DNA of 64,000 nt from Streptomyces sp. NBC_00704 (GCF_036226605.1 NZ_CP109000.1:1666001-1730000), one strand, 5' to 3'; counted from the first letter of the stretch, positions 9,441-18,384 are shown. A program made the numbers and translations. Notes: generated from the sequence alone by a model not told the origin.

Positions 9441-9822
9441 TGCTCCCGAGGACCGGCGCGCACCGCTGCCGCCCGGCGTCCGTCCGCCGTCCCCGGCGCC
9501 GGGCCATGCCCGCCGGTCGCGGGCGGGCCTTTGCCCCGCGCCGGGCCGGGGCCGAGGCTGACCTGCGCGGGGACCCGCGCAACGGTCCGCCGGGCGCGGG
9601 CGGAGGCCTCGCCGGGACCGGTCACGGTGGGGGTGCCAGGCCGCCGTTCGGGCCGTCACGGGGCCCCGATGTCCGGAATTCGACCCTCCGTATGACCCTC
9701 GCGCAGCGCGCCGCACACCCCCACGACGCACCCCGGACAACCGCTTGCCGACCACGAGCCGCCGCGCGTCGGGCTCTCACCCCCGCCACGACGGGCGTCC
9801 GGGTGCGGCATGTGACGGAGCG

Positions 9823-11121
9823 TCAGCAGGAGCAGTCGCAGGCGCAGCACTCACAGCAGGAACACCCGTCACAGCAGTCGCAGCAACCGCAGTCACAGTC
9901 GCCGCAGTCCCCGCAGTCGTTGCACAGGCCCTCGCGCTTCTTCTTCGACCAGGGGCCCTCGAACTCGTCGGCGCAGCAGACCTTGCAGGTGCAGCACAGA
10001 CCGATCGCGACCGCGCAACCCGCCAGGAAGCCCCGCTTCTGCGGCCGGGGCGGCTCACCGCCGTAGGGGTTGCCGTAGGGATCGCCGGGCGGGTGCGGGG
10101 CGTTCGGACCGGCCGGGTTCCGCGGGGCGTACGGCCCGGTCGGCGGCCCGAAGGCGCCCACGGGCCCCGGCGTCGCCCCCTCGGGTCCCGCCCCCACCCC
10201 CTCCCCCGCTCCTGCTCGGGGTGCGGCCGCGTCCGGCGTTCCGTGCGCGTGTCCGCACGACTGCGTGCCGAACGCCCGGTCCACCGACCGTCCCAGCTCG
10301 TGCGCGAGCAGCAGGTGCGCCAGCCTGCCCTCCTCGAACTCGACGTCGCGCAGGGCGAGCCGGATGCCGTGCAGCGCGTCGTCGGCGAGCCGACGGGCCT
10401 CGGCGAGCGGGGTGTGCGTGGCCGTCAGCGGGTTCCAGGCGCCGGCCGCCGCGTCCGCCGCCTGGTCCTCGACGGCGTCCAGCAGGTGCGCCAGCCGTCC
10501 GAAGAGACGGCCGGCCTCGGCGAGCGGCGCGGCGTTGCCGGGCCGGCCCGCCAGGACGGCGGTGTGCGCGAAGGCGGCGGCGGTGGCGGTCTCCGTCGGC
10601 TCGGTGACGGTCAGCAGCGAGGTGCCCGGCCCGGCGAGCGCCTCGATCCCCACCTGCCGGTCCACGGCGTCGACGAGGACGGCGGTGTCGAACCCGACGG
10701 CCGCCCCGCCGCGTTCTCCGGCCCGCCCCCAGCTCTCGGCGACCCGGCGCGCGGCGGCGGCGACCGGCCGCCGCGCCAGCATCCCGTCCCCGTCGGCGAC
10801 ATGGTCACGCACCTTGGCGGAGGCGAGCACCAGCGAGACGGCGGCCGCGAGCCGGGCGCCCTCGCCCTGGGCCACGGAGGCGGTGCGCATGCCCCGCAGC
10901 GGGCACGGTCCCGCCGTGCGCCGCCATCCGTCGGCGGTGACGCGCTCGGCCTGAGCCTCCGTCAGAACCGAGATGATCAGGCCGTCGTAGTTGGTGACGA
11001 CCCGGGCGAACTGCCCGTGGTCGCCGCGCAGCGCGAGACACAGCCCGCACAGGTGGGCCATCCACTGGGCCTTGAGACCCTCTCCGAGCCGGTGAGAGCA
11101 CGGCCTGACGATTCCGAACAC
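9823..11121 (-). CDS. DUF5685 family protein with cysteine-rich C-terminal tail
   Basis: A 432-residue protein of unknown function. The N-terminal part (MFGIVRPC, then WMAHLCGLCLALRGDHGQ) has the conserved CxxC and helical features of the actinobacterial DUF5685 family. A Pro/Gly-rich linker (about 310-360) leads to an extraordinary tail. The last 33 residues hold 17 cysteines in CD/CC/CG patterns, and six more lie just before in LCCTCKVCC. There is no signal peptide. The tail could bind metal or form disulfides, as in metallothionein-like tails; that is inference. It is divergent from the SepF-like gene across 311 bases. Start ATG 11121 fits the family N-terminus. Confidence 0.8.
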   Translation of the reverse strand: MFGIVRPCSHRLGEGLKAQWMAHLCGLCLALRGDHGQFARVVTNYDGLIISVLTEAQAERVTADGWRRTAGPCPLRGMRTASVAQGEGARLAAAVSLVLASAKVRDHVADGDGMLARRPVAAAARRVAESWGRAGERGGAAVGFDTAVLVDAVDRQVGIEALAGPGTSLLTVTEPTETATAAAFAHTAVLAGRPGNAAPLAEAGRLFGRLAHLLDAVEDQAADAAAGAWNPLTATHTPLAEARRLADDALHGIRLALRDVEFEEGRLAHLLLAHELGRSVDRAFGTQSCGHAHGTPDAAAPRAGAGEGVGAGPEGATPGPVGAFGPPTGPYAPRNPAGPNAPHPPGDPYGNPYGGEPPRPQKRGFLAGCAVAIGLCCTCKVCCADEFEGPWSKKKREGLCNDCGDCGDCDCGCCDCCDGCSCCECCACDCSC

Positions 11122-11432
11122 GACAACCCCCGTCGTCCTTGGGACATGAGCTGCCGCATGCTATCGACCGATTGTCATGCCGGATGCGGGGCACTCTGTT
11201 CACCCGGACGCACCGTCCGTCACCCGTCCGCCACGAAGAATCATATTTCACTCACAGTCAGCAGCCGTATGCGGTGCGACCCTTGGGAGACGCGGGCTCT
11301 CGACGTATTAGCTGTGCACCAGTACCGTCACAAACCCCCCGCGCGGCGTCTAACCACTTGGCGCGACATCCGCATCATGGACGACCATGGGGAATGCGGA
11401 AAGCAGAAAGACCGCTGTGAGAGGAGGCGTCC
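11122..11432. other. divergent intergenic region
   Basis: This 311-base stretch lies between the divergent DUF5685 and SepF-like genes and must hold both promoters. It is less GC-rich than its surroundings around 11200-11300. I see no operator or RNA motif I can name. Confidence 0.5.
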
Positions 11433-11870
11433 ATGGGATCGGTGCGCAAGGCGAGTGCCTGGCTTGGCCTCGTCGACGACAACGATGACGAGCGTTACTA
11501 CGACGACGACTATTCCGAGGGGACCGACTCGCAGGACGTCTGGGTCACCGACCCGCGCGTGAAGGTGGCGGCGGACACGGCCGAGGAGAAGGGCCGCCGC
11601 ATCGGCACCGTCACCCCGGACAGCTTCCGGGACGCGCGGGCGATCGGTGAACTGTTCCGCGAGGGCGTGCCGGTCATCATGAACCTCACCGCCATGGAGG
11701 CCGCCGACGCCAAGCGCGTCGTCGACTTCGCGGCAGGGCTGATCTTCGGCCTGCGGGGCTCGATCGAGCGGGTGTCCACCCGGGTGTTCCTGCTGAGCCC
11801 CGCCAACACGGAGATCGTGAACGGGGATCCGTCCGCGCACCGCACGGACGGCTTCTTCAACCAGAGCTGA
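11433..11870 (+). CDS. sflA: SepF-like cell division protein (SflA type)
   Basis: A 145-residue cytoplasmic protein. The N-terminus ([16 protein letters not shown]) resembles the membrane-binding helix of SepF. An acidic Asp/Tyr linker follows, then the SepF core (about 55-135) with [19 protein letters not shown] and [20 protein letters not shown]. SepF tethers FtsZ to the membrane. Streptomyces carry sepF in the division cluster plus SepF-like paralogues, and this solitary copy away from ftsZ matches the SflA position in S. coelicolor as I recall it. The SD GAGAGGAGG lies 6 bases before the ATG, implying strong translation. Sflas are reported to affect sporulation septation and hyphal branching. 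The paralogue assignment is by context. Confidence 0.85.
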   Translation: MGSVRKASAWLGLVDDNDDERYYDDDYSEGTDSQDVWVTDPRVKVAADTAEEKGRRIGTVTPDSFRDARAIGELFREGVPVIMNLTAMEAADAKRVVDFAAGLIFGLRGSIERVSTRVFLLSPANTEIVNGDPSAHRTDGFFNQS

Positions 11871-11895
11871 GGCAGGGCCGCTCGCCGGCCCTGCC
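11871..11895. terminator. hairpin between convergent genes
   Basis: A 10-bp GC stem (GGCAGGGCCG with its complement) and a 5-base loop begin right after the sflA stop and precede the acyl-CoA dehydrogenase stop. It probably serves both directions. Confidence 0.65.
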
Positions 11896-11911
11896 CCGGC
11901 CCCGGGCCGGA

Positions 11912-13102
11912 TCAGCGGAAGGCGTCGAGCCCGGTGAGCGCCTTGCCCAGCACGAGCTGGTGCATCTCGACGGTGCCCTCATAGGTGAGGACCGACTCCA
12001 GGTTCGTCGCGTGCCGCATGACGGGGTATTCGAGCGAGATCCCGTTGGCCCCGAGGACGGTGCGGGCGGTCCGGCAGATCTCGATCGCCTCCCGCACGTT
12101 GTTGAGCTTGCCGAAGCTGACCTGCTCGGGACGCAGGCGGCCGGCGTCCATGCGCCGCCCCAGATGGTGGGCGAGCAGAATCCCCTTGTGCAGCTCGACC
12201 GCCATGTCGGCGAGCTTGGCCTGCGTGAGCTGGAACCCGCCGATGGGCCGCCCGAACTGCTCCCGGGTTCTCGCGTACTCGACCGCGGTCTCGAAACAGG
12301 ACCGGGCCGCGCCCATCGCGCCCCAGACGATGCCGTAGCGCGCGTGGGACAGACAGCTGAGCGGGCCGCGCAGCCCGGTGACCTCCGGCAGGACGGCATC
12401 CGCCGGCAACCGCACGTCGTCGAGCACGAGTTCGCTGGTCACACTGGCCCGCAGGGACCACTTGTGCTTGATCTCGGGCGCGGAGAACCCCGGAGCGTCG
12501 GTGGGCACCACGAAGCCGCGGATCCCGTCGTCGCTCTGCGCCCAGACGACGGCCACCCCGGCGACGGACCCGTTGGTGATCCACATCTTGCGGCCGTTGA
12601 GCACCCAGTCGGAGCCGTCCCGCTTGGCGTACGTCCGCATGCCCGCCGGGTCGGACCCGTGATCGGGCTCGGTGAGCCCGAAGCACCCGATGACGTCACC
12701 GGCGGCCATGCGGGGCAACCACTGCGTCTTCTGCTCCTCGGAGCCGAAGCGGTGCACGGCGTACATCGCCAGGGACCCCTGCACGGAGACGAGCGAGCGG
12801 ATCCCGGAGTCGGCGGCCTCCAGCTCCAGACAGGCGAGCCCGTACTGCACGGCGCTCGCGCCCGCGCACCCGTAGCCGCTGAGCGACATCCCGAGCGCCC
12901 CGATCCCGCCGAGTTCCCGGGCGAGCTCCCGGATGACCGGCAGCTCCCCGCTCTCGTACCACTCGGCGACGTACGGCAACACCCGGTCCGCCGCCCAGCC
13001 GCGCACGGTGTCACGGATCGCGAGATCCTCGGCGTCCAGCAGATCATCGATCCCGAGCGGGTCGGCGGGGTCGAACGGGGGCAACTTCGAGGACGCGGAC
13101 AT
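11912..13102 (-). CDS. acyl-CoA dehydrogenase, glutaryl-CoA dehydrogenase-like
   Basis: A 396-residue FAD enzyme. Features seen are the N-terminal helical domain, CFGLTEPDHGSDPAGM (FAD/substrate contacts near 140-155), the WITNG loop, and a C-terminal YEGTVEMHQLVLGKALTG in which the glutamate of TYEG is the expected catalytic base. The SVQGSLAMYAVHRFGSEEQK segment resembles glutaryl-CoA dehydrogenases, which oxidise and decarboxylate glutaryl-CoA to crotonyl-CoA in lysine/tryptophan breakdown. A general acyl-CoA dehydrogenase is the alternative. ATG 13102 was chosen because homology starts at once; the frame upstream runs into tandem repeats. No partner genes of the pathway are adjacent. Confidence 0.9.
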   Translation of the reverse strand: MSASSKLPPFDPADPLGIDDLLDAEDLAIRDTVRGWAADRVLPYVAEWYESGELPVIRELARELGGIGALGMSLSGYGCAGASAVQYGLACLELEAADSGIRSLVSVQGSLAMYAVHRFGSEEQKTQWLPRMAAGDVIGCFGLTEPDHGSDPAGMRTYAKRDGSDWVLNGRKMWITNGSVAGVAVVWAQSDDGIRGFVVPTDAPGFSAPEIKHKWSLRASVTSELVLDDVRLPADAVLPEVTGLRGPLSCLSHARYGIVWGAMGAARSCFETAVEYARTREQFGRPIGGFQLTQAKLADMAVELHKGILLAHHLGRRMDAGRLRPEQVSFGKLNNVREAIEICRTARTVLGANGISLEYPVMRHATNLESVLTYEGTVEMHQLVLGKALTGLDAFR

Positions 13103-13694
13103 ACGACAGCCTCCGGCAGAACCTAAAACTAGCACCGCTAGTAAACCACTCCCGCCCGACCCTACGACCCCCCACCCCGAACGTCCAGTAGCCCGACCGG
13201 GAGAGGACGGGGCGAGCGGGCGGTCGATGGGAGGCGGCAGGAACCGCAGACCACCCGACGCGCAAGCGGGCGGCCGCCCCACCCCTCCACCGACCGTCAC
13301 GGGCGGTGCGCGGGTCGGAGAGCGGCCGGCAAGGCCCGAGGCCGCCGACGGCGAGGGACCCCCACAAGCAACGCCCACCCCTCCACCGACCGTCATGGGC
13401 GGTGCGCGGGTGGGAGACGGGCGGCGAGGCCGCAGGCCGCACGCCGCACGCACAAGCCGGCAGCCGCCGACGGCGAGGAACCCCCACAGGCAACACCCAC
13501 CCCTCCACCGACCGTCACAGGCGGTGCGCGGGTGGGAGACGGGCGGCGAGGCCGCAGGCCGCACGCCGCACGCACAAGCCGGCAGCCGCCGACGGCGAGG
13601 AACCCCCACAGGCAACACCCACCCCTCCACCGACCGTCACGGGCGGTGCGCGGGTGGGAGACGGGCGGGGAGGCCGCAGGCCGCCGCCTCGGCG
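13103..13694. other. gene-free interval with 122-bp repeats
   Basis: This 592-base gap lies between the MFS gene (stop at 13695) and the acyl-CoA dehydrogenase start, both on the minus strand. It is mostly the repeat array described separately. The 13103-13280 part is the dehydrogenase upstream region, with a short lower-GC segment near 13120-13150 that could hold its promoter. Confidence 0.6.
13281..13690. repeat. tandem array of 122-bp units (about 3.5 copies)
   Basis: The marker ACCCCTCCACCGACCGTCA starts at 13281, 13377, 13499 and 13621. The two central units (13377-13498 and 13499-13620) are 122 bp long and differ at only about 2 positions. The first unit is 96 bp and more diverged. The fourth breaks off near 13685, just before the MFS stop codon. 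Since 122 is not a multiple of 3, no frame is kept through the array, so it is not protein coding. Each unit has short GC hairpins, such as GCGGC-gag-GCCGC. Confidence 0.92.
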
Positions 13695-15296
13695 TCAGGC
13701 CGAGACGCGGGACTGCACGACCTCCCGAGGCGCAGGAACCCCCACCCCCGCCGGAGGCGCCTCGCACTGCATGATCCGCGGCAACCGCAACGCCATGGCC
13801 GCCCCCAGCAGCAGCAACCCCGCGCTGACCAGCAGCGTGACATGCAGGCCGTGCACGAAGCTGTCCTTCGCGACGTGCCGCAGCGCCGCGCCCGCCGGCC
13901 CGCCCAGCTGCCCGGCCACCTCGTAGGCCTCGCCCAGCGAATGTCCCGCGGCCGCGGACGCCGACGCCGGCACGCCGGGCACGGAGGACAGGCCGGGAGC
14001 GTACGCGGCGTTCATGACCGTCCCGAGGAGCGCGATCCCGATCCCCGCCCCCAGCTGGTACGACGTCTCGCCGATCGCCGCCGCCCCGCCCGCCTGCTCC
14101 TGCGGGGCCTCGCTCAGCATCGACTCGTACGCCGCGAACAGGGTCGTCTCCAGGCCGAACCCGAGCAGCAGGAACCCGGACAGCAGCAGCCCCGCGTTGT
14201 CCGAGCCGCCCATCGCGGTCAGCACCAGCACGGCCGCCGCCGTGAGCAGGAACCCCCCGCACACCATCCGCCGCGGCCCGAACCCGCGCAGCAGCCGGGC
14301 TCCCGCGAGCCCCGCCGCCATCGCGGCGAAGGTCAGCGGCAGCAGCCGCAGTCCCGTCTCCAGCGGAGACAGGCCCAGCACGAGTTGCAGGTACTGCGCC
14401 GCGATCAGTTCGAGGCCGACCAGCGCCAGCATGGCCAGCACGATGCACCCGACCGCCGTGCTGAACGCCGGCCGCGCGAACATCCCCAGGTCCACCAGGG
14501 GATGCGTGCGCCGCCGCTGACGTCGTACGAACAGGACGATCAGCACCGCGCCCACGGCCAGCGGCACCACGGTGAACGGCCCCAGCTCGCCGCCGCCCAG
14601 CCGCTTCACGCCCAGGACGACGCCGAACAGTCCGGCCGCCGCCATCAGCGCGCCGACCACGTCCCACGGACCGTCCTCCGCGCCGCGCGACTCGGGCAGC
14701 AGCAGCCGTCCCACCGGCAGACTGACCAGCATCAACGGAATGTTGACGAGAAAGACCGAGCCCCACCAGAAGTGTTCGAGGAGGAAGCCGCCGAGCAGCG
14801 GTCCGATCGCCGCGCCCACCGCGGCCACCGCGCTCCAGATGCCCACCGCCAGCGCCCGCTCACGCCGGTCCGGGAACACCTGCCGCAGGATCGACAGCGT
14901 CGCGGGCATGATCATCGCGCCGCCCACGCCCAGCAGCGCCCGCGCCGCGATCAGCGTCTGGGCGCTCCCGGCGAAGGCCGCCAGCGCGGACGCGACGCCG
15001 AACAGGGCGTATCCGAGCAGCAGGATCCGTCTGCGGCCGACCTTGTCGCCGAGCGTGCCGAACAGGATCAGCATCGAGGCGCAGACCAGCGGATAGGTGT
15101 CGACGATCCAGAGCAGCTCGATCCCGTCGGGCCGCAGGTCCTCGGTGACGGCCGGCACCGCCACGTGCAGGACGGTCGCGTCGACGGCGACCAGGAGCAG
15201 GCTGACGCACAGCACCACCAGGACGACCCAGCGGTCGGCACCGGCCCCGGCCGTCCTCCGGCGCAGCCCAGCGGCGGCCGTGGTCGTCCCGGACAT
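13695..15296 (-). CDS. MFS drug exporter, DHA2 family (EmrB/QacA-like, 14 TM)
   Basis: A 533-residue integral membrane transporter. The first helix carries VALLVAVDATVLHVAVP-like text, followed by WIVDTYPLVCASMLILFGTLGDKVGRRR, the motif A region of drug/proton antiporters. PATLSILRQVFPDRRERALAVGIW and the GPLLGGFLLEHFWW antiporter motif C follow. About 14 hydrophobic segments can be counted, as in DHA2 members, which use the proton gradient to export drugs or antibiotics. ATG 15296 has GGGAGG 7 bases upstream. No TetR-type regulator is adjacent. It is divergent from the mannosyltransferase-like gene. Confidence 0.9.
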   Translation of the reverse strand: MSGTTTAAAGLRRRTAGAGADRWVVLVVLCVSLLLVAVDATVLHVAVPAVTEDLRPDGIELLWIVDTYPLVCASMLILFGTLGDKVGRRRILLLGYALFGVASALAAFAGSAQTLIAARALLGVGGAMIMPATLSILRQVFPDRRERALAVGIWSAVAAVGAAIGPLLGGFLLEHFWWGSVFLVNIPLMLVSLPVGRLLLPESRGAEDGPWDVVGALMAAAGLFGVVLGVKRLGGGELGPFTVVPLAVGAVLIVLFVRRQRRRTHPLVDLGMFARPAFSTAVGCIVLAMLALVGLELIAAQYLQLVLGLSPLETGLRLLPLTFAAMAAGLAGARLLRGFGPRRMVCGGFLLTAAAVLVLTAMGGSDNAGLLLSGFLLLGFGLETTLFAAYESMLSEAPQEQAGGAAAIGETSYQLGAGIGIALLGTVMNAAYAPGLSSVPGVPASASAAAGHSLGEAYEVAGQLGGPAGAALRHVAKDSFVHGLHVTLLVSAGLLLLGAAMALRLPRIMQCEAPPAGVGVPAPREVVQSRVSA

Positions 15297-15684
15297 GTAC
15301 GTACCTCCCAGGTGATCCCCCGGTTCGGCGGGCTCGCGGGGTGGGGACTCCCCGCGACTCGGCCGGAGAGGAGCGGTGATCTCCGGCCCGCGCAAACGAA
15401 CACGAGTGACACGCAGCGTACGCGAGTTCGCGCCAGGGCCACGTGGCGGACATCTCACCGTTCCGGAGCGACCCGTGTGGCGTACGCCACTGCGCACCCG
15501 GCCCGCACGGGTCGTCGCACGGCCCCCGGGCGGGGCGCGCGGAGGGTCCCCATGGCCCAGCGCCGCAGGGCGCACGGGGCCTCCCTGGCCCCGGCGTGCG
15601 GGGCGCGTCGGCGCTCCCGGGCCGCGCGGCTTCCCGCGGGTTCCCCGGCCCGGGGCCGCGCGCCGCCCGTCGATAATCGAGCCC
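15297..15684. other. divergent intergenic region, no gene seen
   Basis: These 388 bases separate the MFS exporter and the mannosyltransferase-like gene. They must hold the exporter promoter and, at the right end, the probable leaderless promoter of the other gene. I see no clear operator. Confidence 0.5.
15672..15677 (+). promoter_or_regulatory. candidate -10 box (GATAAT), leaderless start
   Basis: GATAAT lies 7 bases before GTG 15685, inside a small palindrome (TCGATAATCGA). No ribosome site is visible, so transcription probably begins at or next to the start codon. Confidence 0.45.
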
Positions 15685-16959
15685 GTGACCGATCTCCAGA
15701 CCCGTGTGACGCCCTCCGGCTCCGCGTCCCCGTTCCGGGCGGCCCCCGCCCTCCTGGGGTACGCGGCCGTACGCGCCCTGGGCCTGCTCGGCCTCGCCAT
15801 GTGGGCCGCCGCCCGCGACAAGAGCGCCCACACACTGCTCACCGCCCGCTGGGACGCGATCTGGTACAGCAGGGTCGCCGAGCGGGGCTACGGGTACGAG
15901 ATCCGCCTGCCGAACGGCGACGTCCACGCCGATCTGGCCTTTTTCCCGCTGCTGCCCTGGCTGGAAAGGCTTCTGCACGCGCTGACCCCGCTGTCGTACG
16001 CCGACGCCGGATTCGTCGTGGCCCTGCTCGCCTCGCTCGCGGCGGCCTGGGGGATCTTCGCGGTCGCCGACCACGTGTACGGACGGCGGGCCGGGTTGTG
16101 CGCGGTGCTGGTGTGGGCCGTGCTGCCGGTCGGGATCGTGCAGTCGATGGCGTACAGCGAGTCCCTGTTCACCGCGCTGGCCGCGTGGTCGCTGTACGCG
16201 GTGCTCAGCGGCCGGTGGGTGACCGCGGGGGCCCTGGCCTCGTTGTCCGGTCTGACCCGCCCGGTGGGGCTCGCGGTGGTCGCCGCGGTGTGGGCGGCCT
16301 GCGCGGCGTCACTCCTGCGGGACCGTGCGGTCCGCCGGGAGCCCTCGATCGCGGGAACCCGCAGCACAGCGCCCGCCCCCGGCGCGCCCGCCCCCGTACA
16401 CGCCCCCCGTCCGTCCGCCGAAGCCCCCGCGGGGCGCGAAGCGACCGCGCCGACGCCCCGCCGCGCCGCGCGCGCCCTCGCCATGCTCCTCGCGCCCATC
16501 GGCGCCGCCGGCTACGTCCTGTGGGTCGGCCACCGCACCGGCCGCGGCCCGCTCGGCTACCTCGACGTCCAGGCGGGCTGGCGCAACGGCTTCGACGGGG
16601 GCCTCGCCTTCGCCCGCTTCATCGCCGGGAAGTTCACGTCGGCCCCCGGCGCCCTCGCCGGCCTCGGACTGATCGCCGGCGTCGGCCTGCTGCTGTGGCT
16701 GTTCGCGGTCTGCGTGCGGCAGGGCCAGCCCCTGCCGCTGCTGGTGTACGGCGGCACGGTCCTCGCGCTCGCCCTGTGCGCGTCCAGCTACTTCGGCTCG
16801 AAGCCGCGGCTGCTCCTGCCGGCCTTCCCGCTGCTGCTGCCGCTCGCCCTGGCCCTGTCCCGGCTGCGCACGGGCCGGGCGGCGCTGGTCGTGGGGTGCG
16901 TGGCCACCGCCTCGGCCGTGTACGGGGCGTGGTGGCTGAACGGCTCGGGTCCCCCGTGA
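15685..16959 (+). CDS. integral membrane glycosyltransferase (PIG-V-like mannosyltransferase)
   Basis: A 424-residue multi-spanning protein with about 8-10 hydrophobic segments. The first extracytoplasmic region has ARWDAIWYSRVAERGYGY, a motif of PIG-V and related GT-C transferases with an acidic residue next to the first TM helix. LAFFPLLPWL and SMAYSESLFTALAAW are also characteristic. GT-C enzymes move a sugar from a polyprenyl phosphate carrier onto an acceptor outside the membrane; the donor here may be polyprenyl-phosphomannose, which is inference. A charged Pro/Ala loop (about 215-265) separates two membrane halves. GTG 15685 lacks a ribosome site and looks leaderless. The acceptor is unknown. 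Confidence 0.78.
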   Translation: MTDLQTRVTPSGSASPFRAAPALLGYAAVRALGLLGLAMWAAARDKSAHTLLTARWDAIWYSRVAERGYGYEIRLPNGDVHADLAFFPLLPWLERLLHALTPLSYADAGFVVALLASLAAAWGIFAVADHVYGRRAGLCAVLVWAVLPVGIVQSMAYSESLFTALAAWSLYAVLSGRWVTAGALASLSGLTRPVGLAVVAAVWAACAASLLRDRAVRREPSIAGTRSTAPAPGAPAPVHAPRPSAEAPAGREATAPTPRRAARALAMLLAPIGAAGYVLWVGHRTGRGPLGYLDVQAGWRNGFDGGLAFARFIAGKFTSAPGALAGLGLIAGVGLLLWLFAVCVRQGQPLPLLVYGGTVLALALCASSYFGSKPRLLLPAFPLLLPLALALSRLRTGRAALVVGCVATASAVYGAWWLNGSGPP

Positions 16960-17151
16960 GGCCGTCCGGCTTTCAGGTGAAGCCTTTCATCGGTTACCTA
17001 AAACTATCCCTAGGAATGATCAAAGGAATTGAAGGGAACACCGTTCGACGATTAGCGATTCCATGGGGATAAACAGTGTTCTGAGAGCAATCCCACATCA
17101 CATCGTCATCACAAACCGGCGGATTCGGCCGGGTCCAGAGCTCACTCGCTG

Positions 17152-17157
17152 TAACGT
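17152..17157 (+). promoter_or_regulatory. candidate -10 box (TAACGT), leaderless start
   Basis: TAACGT ends 7 bases before GTG 17165 and no Shine-Dalgarno sequence is present. The 205-base upstream gap is unusually AT-rich for this genome (16980-17110). Confidence 0.4.
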
Positions 17158-17164
17158 CGTTTAG

Positions 17165-18199
17165 GTGCGTACCGAACGAAACCTCACCCGTCTGGACCGG
17201 GTGTTCGCCAGGCTCGACCGTGAGCCGGAACGACCGGCCCACATCGACGTGCCGAAGATGAGCCGGCACAGGGTCGCCCTGCTGCTGGCGACCCTGGCCT
17301 TCTATCTGGCGATCGTGTGGCTCGTGGTGATCACGTCGTGGCTGGTCCGCCTCGACTGGCAGGTCATGTTCTTCCGGCCGTACCAGCAGTGGCCGGAGAT
17401 CCACGCCTTCCTCGACTACTACGTGGTCCTCGGCCAGCGCGGCCCGACCGCCGTGATGGTCGCCGCCTGGCTCGGCTGGAGGTCCTGGCGCCAGCACACC
17501 CTGCGCCCGCTGCTCACGCTGGGCGCCTCGCTGCTGCTGCTGAACATCACGGTGGGTGCGGCGAAGCTCGGCATGGGCCGGCTGGGACCGCACTACGCGA
17601 CCACCATCGGCTCGAACGAGATGGGTCTGGGCGGCGATATATTCCCCAGCGGCCACACCGCCAACGCGGTCGTGACCTGGGGAATCCTGGCGTATCTGGC
17701 GTCCACGCCCAGGGCGCGCCGCTGGCTGTCCGCCGTGTCCGCCGTCGTCTCCCTCGGCGTCGGCCTCACCACCGTCTACCTCGGTACGCACTGGCTGAGC
17801 GACGTGGTGCTGGGCTGGGCCGCCGGGCTGCTGATCCTGCTGGCGCTGCCCTGGTGCGAGCCGCTGATCGCCCGCGCCGAGGTCTCGGTCTTCGCGCTGC
17901 GCGACCGGCTGCGCGAGCGCCGCCGCCGCACGGTCGCCGCTCCCGCGCCGTCCGCCCCCGTCGCCGTGCCCGTGCCGCTCACCCAGCTCCCCACGGCGCA
18001 GGACGATCCCGCGGCGGCTCCCGAACCGGTCACCCCGGCCCGCGCCCCCCGCGCGCCCGCCTACCTGGCCCAGGGCCCGCACACGACCCGCTCCGAGCGC
18101 ACCCCGGTCACCCCGGTCGGCAGCCGCCGCCCGCCGCACCCCGACCGCCTCCCGCGCGGCGCCGCCGCCTCGGGGGCCCGCCCCCTCACCGGCGGCTGA
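17165..18199 (+). CDS. PAP2 family membrane phosphatase
   Basis: A 344-residue membrane protein with about six hydrophobic helices between residues 38 and 240. The three phosphatase regions are recognisable: KLGMGRLGP (motif 1, near 135), PSGHTAN (motif 2, near 163) and VYLGTHWLSDVVLGW (motif 3, near 205). PAP2 enzymes remove phosphate from phosphatidic acid, undecaprenyl diphosphate or similar lipids. A Pro/Ala-rich cytosolic tail of about 100 residues follows and is probably disordered. Motif 1 lacks the canonical RP ending, and motif 3 lacks the usual SR before the histidine, so activity should be treated with care. A strong terminator lies downstream. Confidence 0.85.
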   Translation: MRTERNLTRLDRVFARLDREPERPAHIDVPKMSRHRVALLLATLAFYLAIVWLVVITSWLVRLDWQVMFFRPYQQWPEIHAFLDYYVVLGQRGPTAVMVAAWLGWRSWRQHTLRPLLTLGASLLLLNITVGAAKLGMGRLGPHYATTIGSNEMGLGGDIFPSGHTANAVVTWGILAYLASTPRARRWLSAVSAVVSLGVGLTTVYLGTHWLSDVVLGWAAGLLILLALPWCEPLIARAEVSVFALRDRLRERRRRTVAAPAPSAPVAVPVPLTQLPTAQDDPAAAPEPVTPARAPRAPAYLAQGPHTTRSERTPVTPVGSRRPPHPDRLPRGAAASGARPLTGG

Positions 18200-18253
18200 C
18201 CTCGGCGAACGCCACGCCACGACGGACTCCGGTACGCACCCCGGTCCGGTTAC

Positions 18254-18302
18254 GGCGAAGGCCCCGGCTCCTGGAACCTCCCCAGGAGCCGGGGCCTTCG
18301 CC
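18254..18302. terminator. strong intrinsic terminator
   Basis: A perfect 21-bp stem (GGCGAAGGCCCCGGCTCCTGG and its complement) closes a 7-base loop. It lies after the PAP2 gene and before the convergent I78 gene, so it can work in both directions. Confidence 0.9.
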
Positions 18303-18353
18303 GTACCCACACGACCGCCGTACCCACACCACCGCCGTACCCACACGACCGCC
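18303..18353. repeat. 17-bp direct repeat, three copies plus a partial
   Basis: GTACCCACACGACCGCC occurs at 18303, 18320 (one change) and 18337, then a decayed partial copy. It sits directly against the terminator stem. No function is evident. Confidence 0.8.
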
Positions 18354-18384
18354 ATACCCGCATGGCGTGCGCCGCGCGGCCTGC

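Larger units (their letters stand above)
8591..9822. other. 1.2-kb gene-free stretch with GC-rich repeats
   Basis: No credible gene is seen here. Long frames exist on both strands, but they are Arg/Pro/Gly-rich artefacts of the repeats. The interval holds the upstream region of the protease, the 7-bp tandem array at 8972-9160, a 10-bp repeat at 9401-9440 and a long GC-rich remainder downstream of the DUF5685 gene. Confidence 0.7.

Noticed and set aside
8783..10066. Several long frames on both strands over the heptamer array
   Set aside because: A 21-base period from seven-base units gives endless Arg/Gly/Pro repeats in every frame. No start signals or conserved domains.
12933..17072. Plus-strand open frame of 1379 codons
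   Set aside because: It runs antisense through the acyl-CoA dehydrogenase start, the 122-bp repeats and the MFS gene, and out of frame through the mannosyltransferase. No domain is recognisable.
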